Below are positions 1 to 11,325 of a DNA stretch of 64,000 nucleotides, piece after piece; within the stretch, counting starts at the first letter, position 1; every line of letters begins with the position of its first letter. The stretch is from Streptomyces sp. Je 1-369 (GTDB lineage Bacteria; Actinomycetota; Actinomycetes; Streptomycetales; Streptomycetaceae). The stretch covers positions 5,017,501 through 5,081,500 of the forward strand of contig NZ_CP101750.1 of assembly GCF_026810505.1 (NCBI RefSeq), read 5' to 3'. The position numbers and the translations under genes are program-made. Under the pieces are notes generated by a model. That model did not search any database. It was not told the origin of the DNA and saw only the letters and a program-made list of their open reading frames with translations.

Positions 1-2958
<2,958 letters not shown>

Positions 2959-3043
2959 AGTTGCTCGCGTCCACTGTGTTGGTTCTGAAACCACGAACAA
3001 CCCCATGCAAGGTCACGCATGGTGCGGTTGACAGTTTCATAGT

Positions 3044-3162
3044 GTTTCGGTGGTCATAGCGTGAGGGAAACGCCCGGTTACATTCCGAACCCGGAAGCTA
3101 AGCCTCACAGCGCCGATGGTACTGCAGGGGGGACCCTGTGGGAGAGTAGGACGCCGCCGAAC
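3044..3162 (+). rRNA. 5S ribosomal RNA
   Basis: About 119 nucleotides starting GTTTCGGTGGTCATAGCG and containing the conserved CCCGGTTACATTCCGAACCC and GGGAGAGTAGG segments. The two ends pair (GTTTCGG with CCGAAC). It follows the 23S gene by about 85 bases, the usual 16S-23S-5S order. Confidence 0.96.
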
Positions 3163-3172
3163 TTTTTTTGGG

Positions 3173-3203
3173 AAAACCCCCGCACCATTGGTGCGGGGGT
3201 TTT
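3173..3203 (+). terminator. rrn operon terminator
   Basis: A perfect 14-bp stem (AAAACCCCCGCACC, loop ATT, GGTGCGGGGGTTTT) lies directly after the 5S gene. A run of seven T at 3163-3169 precedes it. This is a strong intrinsic terminator for the rRNA operon. Confidence 0.93.
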
Positions 3204-3266
3204 CTGCGTTCCAGGGGTCCTTCTGGGGTCCACGGTGGTTTTTCGGAGAAGGATTAGGGTCGGGAT

Positions 3267-3911
3267 ATGCGATACGACCTCGTCATCTTCGACAACGACG
3301 GCGTTCTGGTGGACAGCGAGCCGATTTCCAATACGATCCTGGCCGCCTATCTGACCGAGCTCGGGCACCCCACCTCGTACGAGGACTCCCTGCGCGATTA
3401 CATGGGGGCCGCCGTGCACCGCGTACACGATCTGATTCTCGAGCGGAGTGGGCGGCGGCTTCCCGAGGACTTCGACGACGTCTTTCACGGGCGGGTGTTC
3501 GCCGCCTTCGAACGGGAGCTGCGACCCGTGGACGGGGCCGTGGAAGTGCTGGAGAAGCTGGCCGGGGACGGCGTGGCCTACTGTCTGGCGTCCTCCGGGA
3601 GCCATGAGCGGATTCGCGTCGGACATCGGAAGGCCGGGCTCGACAAATGGTTCGGTGAGGACCGGGTTTTCAGTGCGCAGGACGTCGGGCGGGGCAAGCC
3701 GGCGCCCGATCTCTTCCTGTACGCCGCCGAGCGCATGGGTGTCGCGCCGGAGAAGTGCGTCGTGGTGGAGGACAGCCCACTCGGGGTGCGGGCCGCCGTC
3801 GCCGCCGGAATGGACGTCCTCGGGTACACCGCGATGACGCCCGCCGAGCGGCTCACGGGCGCCACCGAACTCTTCGGTGACCTGCGGGAGTTGCCCGACC
3901 TGCTCGTATGA
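3267..3911 (+). CDS. HAD-IA family phosphatase (beta-phosphoglucomutase-like)
   Basis: A 214-residue soluble phosphatase or phosphomutase of the HAD superfamily. Motif I is DNDGVLVDSE with the nucleophile Asp9 and the acid/base Asp11. Motif II is SSGS at 109-112. The motif III lysine is in GKPAPD at 143-148, and motif IV is VVVEDS ending at 170. A helical cap occupies residues 18-85, as in subclass IA. The length is typical. The start is ATG, with GGAGAAGG and AGGG upstream. The gene stands alone after the rrn terminator. The substrate cannot be told; sugar phosphates or phosphoglycolate are usual in this group. Confidence 0.85.
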   Translation: MRYDLVIFDNDGVLVDSEPISNTILAAYLTELGHPTSYEDSLRDYMGAAVHRVHDLILERSGRRLPEDFDDVFHGRVFAAFERELRPVDGAVEVLEKLAGDGVAYCLASSGSHERIRVGHRKAGLDKWFGEDRVFSAQDVGRGKPAPDLFLYAAERMGVAPEKCVVVEDSPLGVRAAVAAGMDVLGYTAMTPAERLTGATELFGDLRELPDLLV

Positions 3912-3931
3912 CGGCAGCCGGGGAGTGGGGC

Positions 3932-3943
3932 TGACATTTGTCA
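3932..3943. promoter_or_regulatory. short palindrome TGACA-TT-TGTCA upstream of the VC0807-type gene
   Basis: A perfect 5+5 dyad lies 110 bases before the next start codon and just after the HAD gene. It could be a transcription factor site, but no regulator gene adjoins it. It is reported as a candidate only. Confidence 0.3.
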
Positions 3944-4052
3944 TGGTGAGGTCCGGACGATCGTTCCTGTCGGTGAGTGGGCCGTAGAGGCGAAGCTGAG
4001 GTCGTCGCGAAGGAACCGGACGCACACCGCAGCCCGACGGAGGAACCCGATC

Positions 4053-4856
4053 ATGAGCCAGCTCGCCACCGACACACCTGTCGAGTTCCAGCCCCGTGCC
4101 GAGGTCGGCCGCGCCCGTACCGCTGCCGGTGATGCCAGTGACGCGGGTGACGCGGGTGACGCCCGCGGCGTACGCAAAGCGCGCGTCGAGTCCCTGAAGC
4201 CGCTCGTGCTCGACGCGCTGGTGCCCACCGCCTCGTACTACCTGCTCAGCAAGGGGTTCGGAATGGGCACCATGGCGGCGCTCGCCTGGAGCAGCGTGAT
4301 GCCTGCTGCGCGGACGGCGTGGGGGCTGGTCGAGGAGCGGCGGGTCAACGGGCTCGCCGCGCTGATTCTGACCGCCAACGTCGTTGGGCTGGGAATGAGC
4401 CTGATCGCCGGGGATCCGCGGTTGATGCTCGCCAAGGACAGCGCGATCACGGCGACCGTGGGGATCGCGGTTCTGCTGTCGGTGGTGGCCGGGCGGCCGC
4501 TGATGACCGTTGCCCTCAAGCCCTGGGTGACCAAGGGGAAGGCGGCGAGGACCGCGGCGTGGGAGCGGTTGAGCGCCGGGCGGGGGCGGTTCGCGCGGCT
4601 GGAGCGGACGTTCTCGGTCGTGTGGGGTGCGGGGCTGTTCGGGGAGGCGCTGCTGCGGGTCGTCGGGGCCTACACGCTGCCCGTCGACACGATGGTGTGG
4701 CTCGGTGGGGCGATCGCGGCCGTGACGATCACGCTGACCGTGTGGGTGAGCGGCGCCCTGGCCGTCGCGCCCATGGAGAAGATGGTCGGGAAGGCGGTCG
4801 GGGAGACGGCTGGGGAGATGGGCGGGGCGTGCGCTGCGAGGCGCGAAGGGTGCTGA
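4053..4856 (+). CDS. VC0807-type integral membrane protein
   Basis: A 267-residue membrane protein that resembles proteins annotated as the VC0807 family, whose function is unknown. The first 45 residues are polar and contain a short Gly-Asp-Ala repeat. From about residue 50 there are five or six hydrophobic segments, including a pair around 105-150 and a long one around 205-240. A basic cytoplasmic loop lies near 155-185. The ATG start has GGAGGAA nine bases upstream. It is transcribed with neither neighbour in an obvious operon: 141 bases separate it from the HAD gene and 56 from the MFS gene. Confidence 0.65.
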   Translation: MSQLATDTPVEFQPRAEVGRARTAAGDASDAGDAGDARGVRKARVESLKPLVLDALVPTASYYLLSKGFGMGTMAALAWSSVMPAARTAWGLVEERRVNGLAALILTANVVGLGMSLIAGDPRLMLAKDSAITATVGIAVLLSVVAGRPLMTVALKPWVTKGKAARTAAWERLSAGRGRFARLERTFSVVWGAGLFGEALLRVVGAYTLPVDTMVWLGGAIAAVTITLTVWVSGALAVAPMEKMVGKAVGETAGEMGGACAARREGC

Positions 4857-4874
4857 ATTGGGTGAGTGATCTAT

Positions 4875-4888
4875 CTACCCACGGGTAG
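4875..4888. promoter_or_regulatory. candidate operator CTACCC-AC-GGGTAG before the MFS gene
   Basis: A perfect 6+6 inverted repeat with a 2-base centre lies 24 bases upstream of the MFS start codon, where a repressor site would overlap the promoter or transcription start. Dyads of this type are usual TetR-family sites. No regulator gene adjoins it. Confidence 0.45.
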
Positions 4889-4912
4889 TCCGGGGCCCTA
4901 CGCTCTGCAGCC

Positions 4913-6133
4913 ATGACCGAAGTGCTGCGGCGCGGCAGGGCCTCGCTGGCGTTCGCGTTCCTGGTGCAGGGCGTGACCTTTGCCCTGCTGGTGACGCGGA
5001 TCCCGGCGATCCAGGACCGGTACGGGATATCCGACGGGCTGCTGCCCGTCTTCCTCGCGGCGGTGCCGATCCTGGCGGGGGCCGGGAGCGTGGGTACCGA
5101 GCAGCTGGTCAAGAAGGTGCCGCCGAGCGTCGTGCTGCGGTGGTCGCAGCCCGTCGTGCTGCTGGCGCTGCTTGGCGTGGGCGCGGGGGACGCGCTGTGG
5201 CAGGTCGCTGTGGCGCTCGGGGCGTTCGGGCTCGCGGTGGGTGCGCTGGACGCGTCGATGAACATGCTCGGGGTGAGTCTTCAGCGGGCGTACGGGCGGA
5301 GCATCATGCTCGGGTTTCATGCCGCGTACAGCCTGGGCGGGATCGTGGGGGCGTCGCTGGCCTGGGCCGGGGCGCACTGGGATCTGTCGCTCTTCGTCTC
5401 CTATCTGCCGGTCGTGGCCGTGCTGCTGCCGGCCGCGCTGATCGGGACTCGGTGGTACGTCGATGCGGAGGCGGCCGAGGGAGGGGCCGGGGCGGAGGCG
5501 GGCGGTCGTGGGGACGGCGTCGTGTTCAAGGTGCTGCTTCCGCTCTGCCTGGTGATGACCTTCGCCTACATCGGTGACTCGACCGTCTCCAACTGGAGCG
5601 CCAAGTACCTGGAGGACGTGCTGGGGAGCTCGGAGGAGGTCGCCACCGTTCCGTACAACGTCTACATGGTCATGACGCTGGTGGGGCGCGCGCTCGGGGA
5701 CCTCGGGGTGCGGCGCTTCGGTGCCGTGGCGGTGGTGCGGGCCGGGTCCGTGGTGGCGGCCCTGGGGTTCGCGGTCGTGGCGGTGGCGCCGGGGGCGTGG
5801 GTCGGGATCGCCGGGTTCACGGTCCTCGGGCTCGGGCTGTGCGTGATCGTTCCGCAGACGTTCGCCGCGGCGGGAAGGCTGTTCCCGGGGGCTTCGGATG
5901 CGGCCGTCGCGCGACTGAACATCTTCAACTATGTGGGCTTTCTGATCGGTTCGCCGCTGGTGGGAGCACTCGGGGACGCCTGGAACTACCGGGGGGCCAT
6001 GGTCGTTCCCATGGTGTTGGTGCTCTTGACCTTGCCGTACGCCCGTTCCTTCGCCCCGGGACCGGACCGGTACGGTGACGGGCATGAGTGGCCGCGCACA
6101 GCTGATGTGGGACGAGGCAGTAACGGGCTATGA
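4913..6133 (+). CDS. MFS transporter
   Basis: A 406-residue major facilitator protein with about twelve hydrophobic segments in two halves. The halves are separated by a polar Gly/Ala/Glu linker near residues 185-205. It resembles the sugar/drug-efflux branch of bacterial MFS proteins (FAGFG...SxNxxGV-type segment at ADASMNMLGVSLQ). The substrate is unknown. The 3' end overlaps the acuC reading frame by 50 bases in a different frame, so the two genes are probably co-transcribed. The candidate operator at 4875-4888 would control both. Confidence 0.85.
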   Translation: MTEVLRRGRASLAFAFLVQGVTFALLVTRIPAIQDRYGISDGLLPVFLAAVPILAGAGSVGTEQLVKKVPPSVVLRWSQPVVLLALLGVGAGDALWQVAVALGAFGLAVGALDASMNMLGVSLQRAYGRSIMLGFHAAYSLGGIVGASLAWAGAHWDLSLFVSYLPVVAVLLPAALIGTRWYVDAEAAEGGAGAEAGGRGDGVVFKVLLPLCLVMTFAYIGDSTVSNWSAKYLEDVLGSSEEVATVPYNVYMVMTLVGRALGDLGVRRFGAVAVVRAGSVVAALGFAVVAVAPGAWVGIAGFTVLGLGLCVIVPQTFAAAGRLFPGASDAAVARLNIFNYVGFLIGSPLVGALGDAWNYRGAMVVPMVLVLLTLPYARSFAPGPDRYGDGHEWPRTADVGRGSNGL

Positions 6134-7259
6134 CTTCGGCCCGGGTCACCCGATGGACCCGGTCCGGCTCGGGCTGACCCGAAGTCTCGTCGACGCCTTC
6201 GGGCTCGACCGGGAGCTGGAGGTGGTCTCGGCCAAGCGCGCCGGTGACTCGACGCTGCGGCTCGTGCACCGCGGGGACTACGTGGACGCGGTGAAGGCCG
6301 CCTCCGTGGACCCGGCGTCCGCGCGGGGGGAGTACGGGCTCGGCACGGAGGACGACCCGGCCTTCGCCGGGATGCACGACGTGTCGGCGCTTATCGCAGG
6401 ACAGTCCGTCGGCGCGGCCGAGGCCGTGTGGCGCGGGGACGCGCTGCACGCGGTGAACTTCGCGGGCGGGCTGCACCACGCGATGCCCGGGGGCGCCTCC
6501 GGGTTCTGCATCTACAACGACGCCGCGCTGGCCGTCGCCCGGCTCCTGGAACTGGGCGCGGAGCGCGTGGCGTACGTGGACGTGGATGTGCACCACGGTG
6601 ACGGGGTGCAGGCCGCGTTCTGGGAGGACCCGCGGGTTCTCACGGTCTCGCTCCACGAACATCCGCGGACGCTGTTCCCGCAGACCGGGTGGCCCGACGA
6701 GACGGGTGCGGACGGTGCGGCCGAGGGGACGGCCGCGAACGTCGCGCTGCCCGCCGGTACGGGGGACGCGGGATGGCTGCGGGCCTTCCACGCTGTGGTG
6801 CCCGAGCTGCTCGCCGAGTTCCGGCCGCAGGTCCTCGTCACGCAGCACGGCGCGGACACGCACTTCGAGGACCCGCTGGCGCACCTCGCGGTGTCGCTGG
6901 ACGCGCAGCGGGCCGTGCAGGTGGCGTGCCACGAGCTGGCCCACGAGTACGCGGACGGGCGGTGGGTCGCGCTCGGCGGTGGGGGGTACGCGGTGGTGGA
7001 TGTGGTGCCGCGGTCCTGGACGCATCTCGTCGCCGTCGCCGCGGGGCGGCCGGTCGAACCGACCGCGGAGATCCCCGAGTCCTGGCGGCAGGAAGTCTTC
7101 GCCCGCACGCGCCAGTTGGCGCCCGGGCGGATGACGGACGGCCGGTGGCCGGTGGACTGGAAGGGGTGGGAGTCGGGTTACGACCCCGAGGACCGCCTCG
7201 ATCAGGCGGTGCTCGCCGCGCGACGCGCCGTGTTCCCGCTGCGGGGGCTGCTGGCGTAG
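6084..7259 (+). CDS. acuC: AcuC-type histone-deacetylase-family protein (acetoin utilization)
   Basis: A 391-residue zinc-dependent amidohydrolase of the class I HDAC superfamily. Characteristic motifs are GLHHAMPGGASGFCIYND (general-base histidines 131-132) and VDVDVHHGDG (zinc ligands Asp168 and His170). A further distal Asp segment HGADTHFEDPL is present. In Bacillus, AcuC deacetylates acetyl-CoA synthetase and so reactivates it; the same role is inferred here. The chosen ATG lies nine bases after an in-frame GTG (6075). It starts inside the MFS gene, which suggests translational coupling. Confidence 0.9.
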   Translation: MSGRAQLMWDEAVTGYDFGPGHPMDPVRLGLTRSLVDAFGLDRELEVVSAKRAGDSTLRLVHRGDYVDAVKAASVDPASARGEYGLGTEDDPAFAGMHDVSALIAGQSVGAAEAVWRGDALHAVNFAGGLHHAMPGGASGFCIYNDAALAVARLLELGAERVAYVDVDVHHGDGVQAAFWEDPRVLTVSLHEHPRTLFPQTGWPDETGADGAAEGTAANVALPAGTGDAGWLRAFHAVVPELLAEFRPQVLVTQHGADTHFEDPLAHLAVSLDAQRAVQVACHELAHEYADGRWVALGGGGYAVVDVVPRSWTHLVAVAAGRPVEPTAEIPESWRQEVFARTRQLAPGRMTDGRWPVDWKGWESGYDPEDRLDQAVLAARRAVFPLRGLLA

Positions 7260-7406
7260 CAGGGCCGACGGAGGTTGCCGACGGAGGAGATCGACGGACA
7301 GGGCCGACGGAGAGGGCCGGTCCCGAGTATGCCCGTGTTAGCCCAACTGTGGGTGTTTTCCGGGGTTTTGGGGACGCGGGGCGGTGGATGCGCCAGCATC
7401 GGCAGC

Positions 7407-8222
7407 GTGTTGAGCACCGGCGCCCTGCGTGCGCATCTGTTGGCGGCCCGGTTGGCCGGGCCCGTGGCGACCTCACGGGAAGAGAGCCTGCGGAGCTATC
7501 GGCTCTTCGCGGCCCGTGACCCGCGGATACTTCTCGGGCTCGACCCCGAATGGGGCTGGGGCCCGGGCGATCTGTTGCGCCTGATGTCGGACAAGTGCGG
7601 AGTGTCGGCCGATCCGAGGTGCACCTCGGGAGCCGACGTCATCGATCCGGAACGGACGCTGGTGGCGCTCGACGCGTTCGCGGAACGGCTCGCGGCCGCC
7701 GCGCGGAGGCGTCTCCCCGTGCTCTTCGGGACCGGTCACCCGCACCGGCTGCTCGGGTTCTACGCCGCGTTGGCGGACGCCTTGTCGGCGGCCGGATGTC
7801 CTGTCCTCACCCCCGCGCAGGGCAACAGTGTCGACATAACGACCCGGTTTGGCCTACGCACGTACAACCTTGACTACGTACAAGGAGTCGCGCTGGTGCG
7901 CGAACCCGGCGTGCGTCCCACCGGGAGTGAGACCGGCGCACACACCCACTCACCCCTCCCGATTCGGGCTGCCCTGGATGCCGCAGCGGAGGCCGGCGGA
8001 CCGCTTCCGGGCTTGGTCGTGGGGGACCACGGATGGGTCTGCGGAGCAGGTCAGCTGGGGTTCGAGGCGATCGGTCTGGCGGATACGGACGATCCCGCGC
8101 TGTTCGTCGGGGAGGCCGAGGGGCAGGTGTCCGTCGTCGTTCCGCTTGATGACGCTGTGCGGTCTGATTACTACCGACCGCTTACTCGCTATGTACTCAA
8201 TCGAGCGTGTCTGTCACAGTAG
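7407..8222 (+). CDS. conserved Streptomyces protein usually annotated as phosphatase
   Basis: A protein of about 271 residues without a motif that I can assign firmly. The segments LFGTGHPHRLLGFY and GLVVGDHGWVCGAGQLGFEAIG look like conserved active-site loops. I recognise the protein as the one found beside bdtA in Streptomyces, where it is called a phosphatase. No signal peptide or membrane segment is seen. The start is uncertain: the reading frame is open back to 7275, but the upstream part is low-complexity and lacks a good ribosome binding site. GTG 7407 or TTG 7410 fits the family start best. Confidence 0.55.
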   Translation: MLSTGALRAHLLAARLAGPVATSREESLRSYRLFAARDPRILLGLDPEWGWGPGDLLRLMSDKCGVSADPRCTSGADVIDPERTLVALDAFAERLAAAARRRLPVLFGTGHPHRLLGFYAALADALSAAGCPVLTPAQGNSVDITTRFGLRTYNLDYVQGVALVREPGVRPTGSETGAHTHSPLPIRAALDAAAEAGGPLPGLVVGDHGWVCGAGQLGFEAIGLADTDDPALFVGEAEGQVSVVVPLDDAVRSDYYRPLTRYVLNRACLSQ

Positions 8223-8266
8223 GCGGCCGATGGCTGCTCCTCTTCCCCACTCGCACCATCCGCCCC

Positions 8267-8304
8267 TAGTCTGGGGAGTGAGCGCGCAGCGACGAAGAGT
8301 CACC
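8267..8304 (+). promoter_or_regulatory. bdtA promoter (-10 TAGTCT) with BldD-type operator
   Basis: A TAGTCT -10 hexamer at 8267-8272 is followed at once by AGTGA (8277-8281) and, 18 bases on, TCACC (8300-8304). AGTGA(N)TCACC is the original consensus for BldD targets in Streptomyces coelicolor, where bdtA is one of the founding targets. The site would cover the transcription start, as expected for repression by BldD with cyclic di-GMP. Confidence 0.6.
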
Positions 8305-8354
8305 GGAAGGGGAAGCCGGTGCCCGTCATGTGCGGAAGGTTCAGGTGGGGTGTC

Positions 8355-8564
8355 ATGGCTGCAGACCAGAGGCCGCTGAACGAGGTTCAGTTTCTGACCG
8401 TGGCGGAAGTCGCCTCGGTAATGCGAGTGTCCAAGATGACCGTGTACCGGCTGGTGCACAGCGGTCATCTGCCCGCCATCCGGGTCGGAAGGTCCTTCCG
8501 GGTACCGGAGCAGGCGGTTCACGAGTACCTCCGCGAGTCCTATGTGGGGGTCGAAGCAGGTTGA
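8355..8564 (+). CDS. bdtA: BdtA-like small helix-turn-helix protein (excisionase/MerR-type fold)
   Basis: A 69-residue protein made almost entirely of one winged-helix domain of the excisionase/BldC type. It contains LTVAEVASVMRVSKMTVYRL (helix-turn-helix), the turn HSGHLPAIRVGRSFRV and the final helix AVHEYLRES. It matches S. coelicolor BdtA, a putative DNA-binding protein controlled by the developmental repressor BldD. The ATG is preceded by AGGTGGGG. Longer in-frame starts lack a better site. It lies upstream of the bS22 gene, the same order as in other actinobacteria. Confidence 0.8.
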   Translation: MAADQRPLNEVQFLTVAEVASVMRVSKMTVYRLVHSGHLPAIRVGRSFRVPEQAVHEYLRESYVGVEAG

Positions 8565-8711
8565 GCGAGGGGTCCCGAGGGCCCGTCGCGCAGGGGTCAT
8601 GGCCCCTCGATTACGTCCCTCACGCGGGGACGGGTAGGCTAGGCCGACGTAGGTCGTGTGGGCCCAGTCTGCTGCCCCGCACCGAGTGAAGAGAAGTGAG
8701 CGAGGGTAGTC

Positions 8712-8810
8712 GTGGGCTCTGTTATCAAGAAGCGGCGTAAGCGGATGGCCAAGAAGAAGCACCGCAAGCTGCTGAAGCGCACTCGCGTTCAGCGTCGCAA
8801 CAAGAAGTAG
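8712..8810 (+). CDS. small ribosomal subunit protein bS22 (AURKAIP1/COX24 domain)
   Basis: A 32-residue, extremely basic protein starting [12 protein letters not shown] and ending [10 protein letters not shown]. It matches the actinobacterial family annotated as AURKAIP1/COX24-domain protein, which cryo-EM of mycobacterial 70S ribosomes identified as bS22, bound to the small subunit near the decoding region. The GTG start has GAGGG nine bases upstream. A probable -10 TAGGCT lies at 8635-8640. A strong terminator follows directly, so the gene forms its own short transcript. Confidence 0.9.
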   Translation: MGSVIKKRRKRMAKKKHRKLLKRTRVQRRNKK

Positions 8811-8832
8811 GCGACCGCTGTAACAGCGTGGT

Positions 8833-8868
8833 CCGAAGCCCTCCCGTCATCCGACGGGAGGGCTTCGG
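8833..8868 (+). terminator. intrinsic terminator after the bS22 gene
   Basis: A perfect 16-bp stem (CCGAAGCCCTCCCGTC, loop ATCC) is followed by TGTTTTC. It separates the ribosomal gene from the epimerase gene. Confidence 0.92.
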
Positions 8869-8985
8869 TGTTTTCGGCCGTCTCTGGGTGCACGGACATC
8901 ACAGCGCAACGTGCACCCGATAGCGTGGTCCGGGACACAGCCGACGGTGGCGCGGCGAGGGTTTGGGGAAAGGCAGGCGCTGATC

Positions 8986-10041
8986 TTGGGCAAGGTCGTG
9001 CTCGTGACCGGGGTGGCCCGACAGCTGGGCGGACGGTTCGTCCGGCGCATCCAGCGAGACCCGGACGTCGACCGGGTGGTCGCCGTCGACGCGGTACCGC
9101 CCGAGCACCATCTGGGCGGCGCCGACTTCGTCCAGGCCGACATCCGGCAGCCCACGATCGCCAGGGTCCTCGCCGAGCACGGCGTCGACACGGTCGTGCA
9201 CATGGACGTCACGGCGACGGCGCTCGGCGGCCGCGGGGGTGGCCGCGGCTCGGTCAAGGAGACCAACGTCATCGGCACCATGCAGCTGCTCGGCGCCTGC
9301 CAGAAGTCGCCGACGGTCAAGCGGCTCGTGGTGAAGTCGAGCACCAGCGTGTACGGGTCGGCGCCCAAGGACCCCGCCGTCTTCACGGAGACGACGCCGC
9401 CCAAATCGCTGCCCAGCGGTGGCTTCGCCAAGGACGCCGTCGAGGTCGAGGGGTACGTGCGCGGCTTCGCGCGGCGCCGCCCCGACGTCGCGGTGTGCGT
9501 GCTGCGCTTCGCGAACATCCTCGGCCCCGCCGCGGACTCCCCGCTCGCCGAGTACTTCTCGCTGCCGGTCCTGCCGACCGTGTTCGGCTACGACCCGCGC
9601 CTCCAGTTCGTCCATGAGGACGACGCGGTCGAGGTGCTGCGGCTCGCCTCGCACGAACCGCGGCGCGGCACGCTCAACAGCGGCACGTTCAACATCGCCG
9701 GCGACGGCCAGCTGCTCCTGTCCCAGTGCTCGCGGCGGCTCGGCCGCCCCACCGTGCCGATGTTCCTGCCGGCCGTCACCTGGGTCGGCTCCGCGCTGCG
9801 CACGCTCGGGGCGACGGACTTCTCGCCCGAGCAGATCAGGCTGCTCACCCACGGCCGGGTCGTGGCCACCCGGCAGATGCGCGAGACACTGGGGTTTGAG
9901 CCGAAGTACACGACCGCGGAGACCTTCGCGGACTTCGTACGCAGCCGGGGCCCCGGGCTGCTGCCACCAGGTGCCCTCGCGGGGGCAGTCGACCGGATCG
10001 CCGCGCTGCCCCTCGCGGGCGGCCACCCGAGCGCCAACTGA
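8986..10041 (+). CDS. NAD-dependent epimerase/dehydratase family (extended SDR)
   Basis: About 351 residues. The N-terminus GKVVLVTGVARQLGGRFVRR is a Rossmann nucleotide-binding start, with the GxxxxxG spacing altered to TGVARQLGG. SSTSVYG resembles the catalytic Ser/Tyr region of extended short-chain dehydrogenases, but no clear YxxxK follows, because FAKDAVEVEGYV occupies that place. Catalysis is therefore uncertain. The start TTG 8986 follows an AGGCAGG segment and gives the family-typical N-terminus. The gene is 14 bases upstream of the acyltransferase gene, so the two form an operon. Confidence 0.75.
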   Translation: MGKVVLVTGVARQLGGRFVRRIQRDPDVDRVVAVDAVPPEHHLGGADFVQADIRQPTIARVLAEHGVDTVVHMDVTATALGGRGGGRGSVKETNVIGTMQLLGACQKSPTVKRLVVKSSTSVYGSAPKDPAVFTETTPPKSLPSGGFAKDAVEVEGYVRGFARRRPDVAVCVLRFANILGPAADSPLAEYFSLPVLPTVFGYDPRLQFVHEDDAVEVLRLASHEPRRGTLNSGTFNIAGDGQLLLSQCSRRLGRPTVPMFLPAVTWVGSALRTLGATDFSPEQIRLLTHGRVVATRQMRETLGFEPKYTTAETFADFVRSRGPGLLPPGALAGAVDRIAALPLAGGHPSAN

Positions 10042-10055
10042 GGAGAGCGTCAACG

Positions 10056-11123
10056 ATGGCGGACGCCAAGGTCATTCCGTTCGACGACGACCGGTCGCGC
10101 GGCAGCGCGCAGCGCACCTCGCGCCGCAGGTCCGCGCCCCGGCGCACGGGCGACCCCGTGGCCGGGGTCAAGGCGCTGCCCGGGCAGCAGGAGGGGCCGC
10201 CGCAGGACGTGCGGCAGGCCGCGGAGGAGCAGCCGGTGCCCGCGGAGCCGCGGGGGCGGGTGCCGGGGCCGCGGGCCGGTGGTGGCGGCTGGGACCGGCG
10301 CATCGCGGGCGGCCTGGCGTTCCTGCGGCGGCGGCTCACGGGTGAGTACGAGGTCGACGACTTCGGTTACGACGAGGAGCTCACCGACCAGGTCCTGATG
10401 TCGATGCTCAGGCCGTTCTACGAGAAGTACTTCCGGGTCGAGGTGAAGGGCATCGAGAACATCCCCGCCGACGGCGGGGCGCTGATCGTCGCCAACCACT
10501 CGGGGACGCTGCCGCTGGACGGCCTGATGATGCAAGTCGCGGTGCACGACAACCACCCCGAGGGCCGGCACCTGCGGCTGCTCGCCGCCGACCTCGTCTT
10601 CATGCTGCCGGTGATCAACGAACTGGCCCGCAAGGCCGGGCACACGCTGGCGTGCGCGGAGGACGCGGAGCGGCTCCTGGAGCGGGGCGAGCTGGTGGGC
10701 GTGATGCCGGAGGGCTTCAAGGGCATAGGGAAGCCGTTCAGTGAGCGCTACAAGCTGCAGCGGTTCGGCCGCGGCGGCTTCGTGTCGACGGCGCTGCGCA
10801 CGGGCTCACCGATCGTGCCGTGCTCGATCGTCGGGGCGGAGGAGATCTACCCCATGATCGGCAACGCCAAGACGCTGGCGCGGGTCCTCGGCATCCCGTA
10901 CTTCCCGGTCACTCCGACGTTCCCGTGGCTCGGTCCGTTGGGTGCGGTGCCGTTGCCGACGAAGTGGACGATCCAGTGCGGTGAACCGATCCCGACGGAC
11001 GGGTATCCGCCGGAGGCGGCGGAGGACCCGATGCTGATGTTCAACCTGACGGATCAGGTGCGGGAGCAGATACAGCATTCGCTGTACAAGCTGTTGGTGC
11101 AGCGGCGGTCGGTGTTCTTCTGA
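10056..11123 (+). CDS. lysophospholipid-type acyltransferase
   Basis: A 355-residue PlsC/LPLAT-like acyltransferase. The first 110 residues are a charged, Arg/Pro/Gln-rich region. The catalytic segment VANHSGTLPLDG holds the conserved His and Asp. It is followed by the phosphate-binding segment GVMPEGFKG and by PIVPCSIVGAEE. The enzyme probably acylates a lysophospholipid or a related acceptor at the membrane face. The ATG start has GGAGAG upstream. The last 105 bases of the gene are repeated perfectly 202 bases downstream (11219-11323). Confidence 0.8.
   Translation: MADAKVIPFDDDRSRGSAQRTSRRRSAPRRTGDPVAGVKALPGQQEGPPQDVRQAAEEQPVPAEPRGRVPGPRAGGGGWDRRIAGGLAFLRRRLTGEYEVDDFGYDEELTDQVLMSMLRPFYEKYFRVEVKGIENIPADGGALIVANHSGTLPLDGLMMQVAVHDNHPEGRHLRLLAADLVFMLPVINELARKAGHTLACAEDAERLLERGELVGVMPEGFKGIGKPFSERYKLQRFGRGGFVSTALRTGSPIVPCSIVGAEEIYPMIGNAKTLARVLGIPYFPVTPTFPWLGPLGAVPLPTKWTIQCGEPIPTDGYPPEAAEDPMLMFNLTDQVREQIQHSLYKLLVQRRSVFF
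11017..11121 (+). repeat. 105-bp perfect direct repeat, copy 1 (inside the acyltransferase gene)
   Basis: The segment runs from CGGCGGAGGACCCG to the first base of the stop codon and encodes the last 35 residues of the acyltransferase. I find no difference from copy 2 at 11219-11323. The offset is 202 bases. Confidence 0.95.
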
Positions 11124-11218
11124 GGCGACTGTGCCGGGGTGCGTGGAGTCGGCGGACGGAGTCCGACGCAGCCGTGCGAAGCCCGCGAAGCGGTGCGAGG
11201 GCGGCGTTGGGAAGGGGT

Positions 11219-11325
11219 CGGCGGAGGACCCGATGCTGATGTTCAACCTGACGGATCAGGTGCGGGAGCAGATACAGCATTCGCTGTACAAGCTGTTGGT
11301 GCAGCGGCGGTCGGTGTTCTTCTAG
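11219..11325 (+). pseudogene. duplicated 3' tail of the acyltransferase gene (copy 2)
   Basis: A 105-bp perfect copy of the end of the acyltransferase gene, followed by a TAG stop instead of TGA. It is headless: the frame can be opened only from a GTG at 11131, giving 64 residues whose first half is unrelated low-complexity sequence. Three further partial copies of GGTGTTCTT follow at 11313, 11328 and 11348. The structure looks like a tandem duplication, with slippage, of a gene end. It is unlikely to make a functional protein. Confidence 0.85.

Noticed and set aside
8911..8985. Longer start for the epimerase (MHPIAWSGTQ)
   Set aside because: The extension precedes the Rossmann start, overlaps the terminator flank and has no ribosome binding site.
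11131..11325. 64-codon frame ending in the acyltransferase tail
   Set aside because: The N-terminal half is unrelated spacer sequence. The frame is a by-product of the tail duplication.
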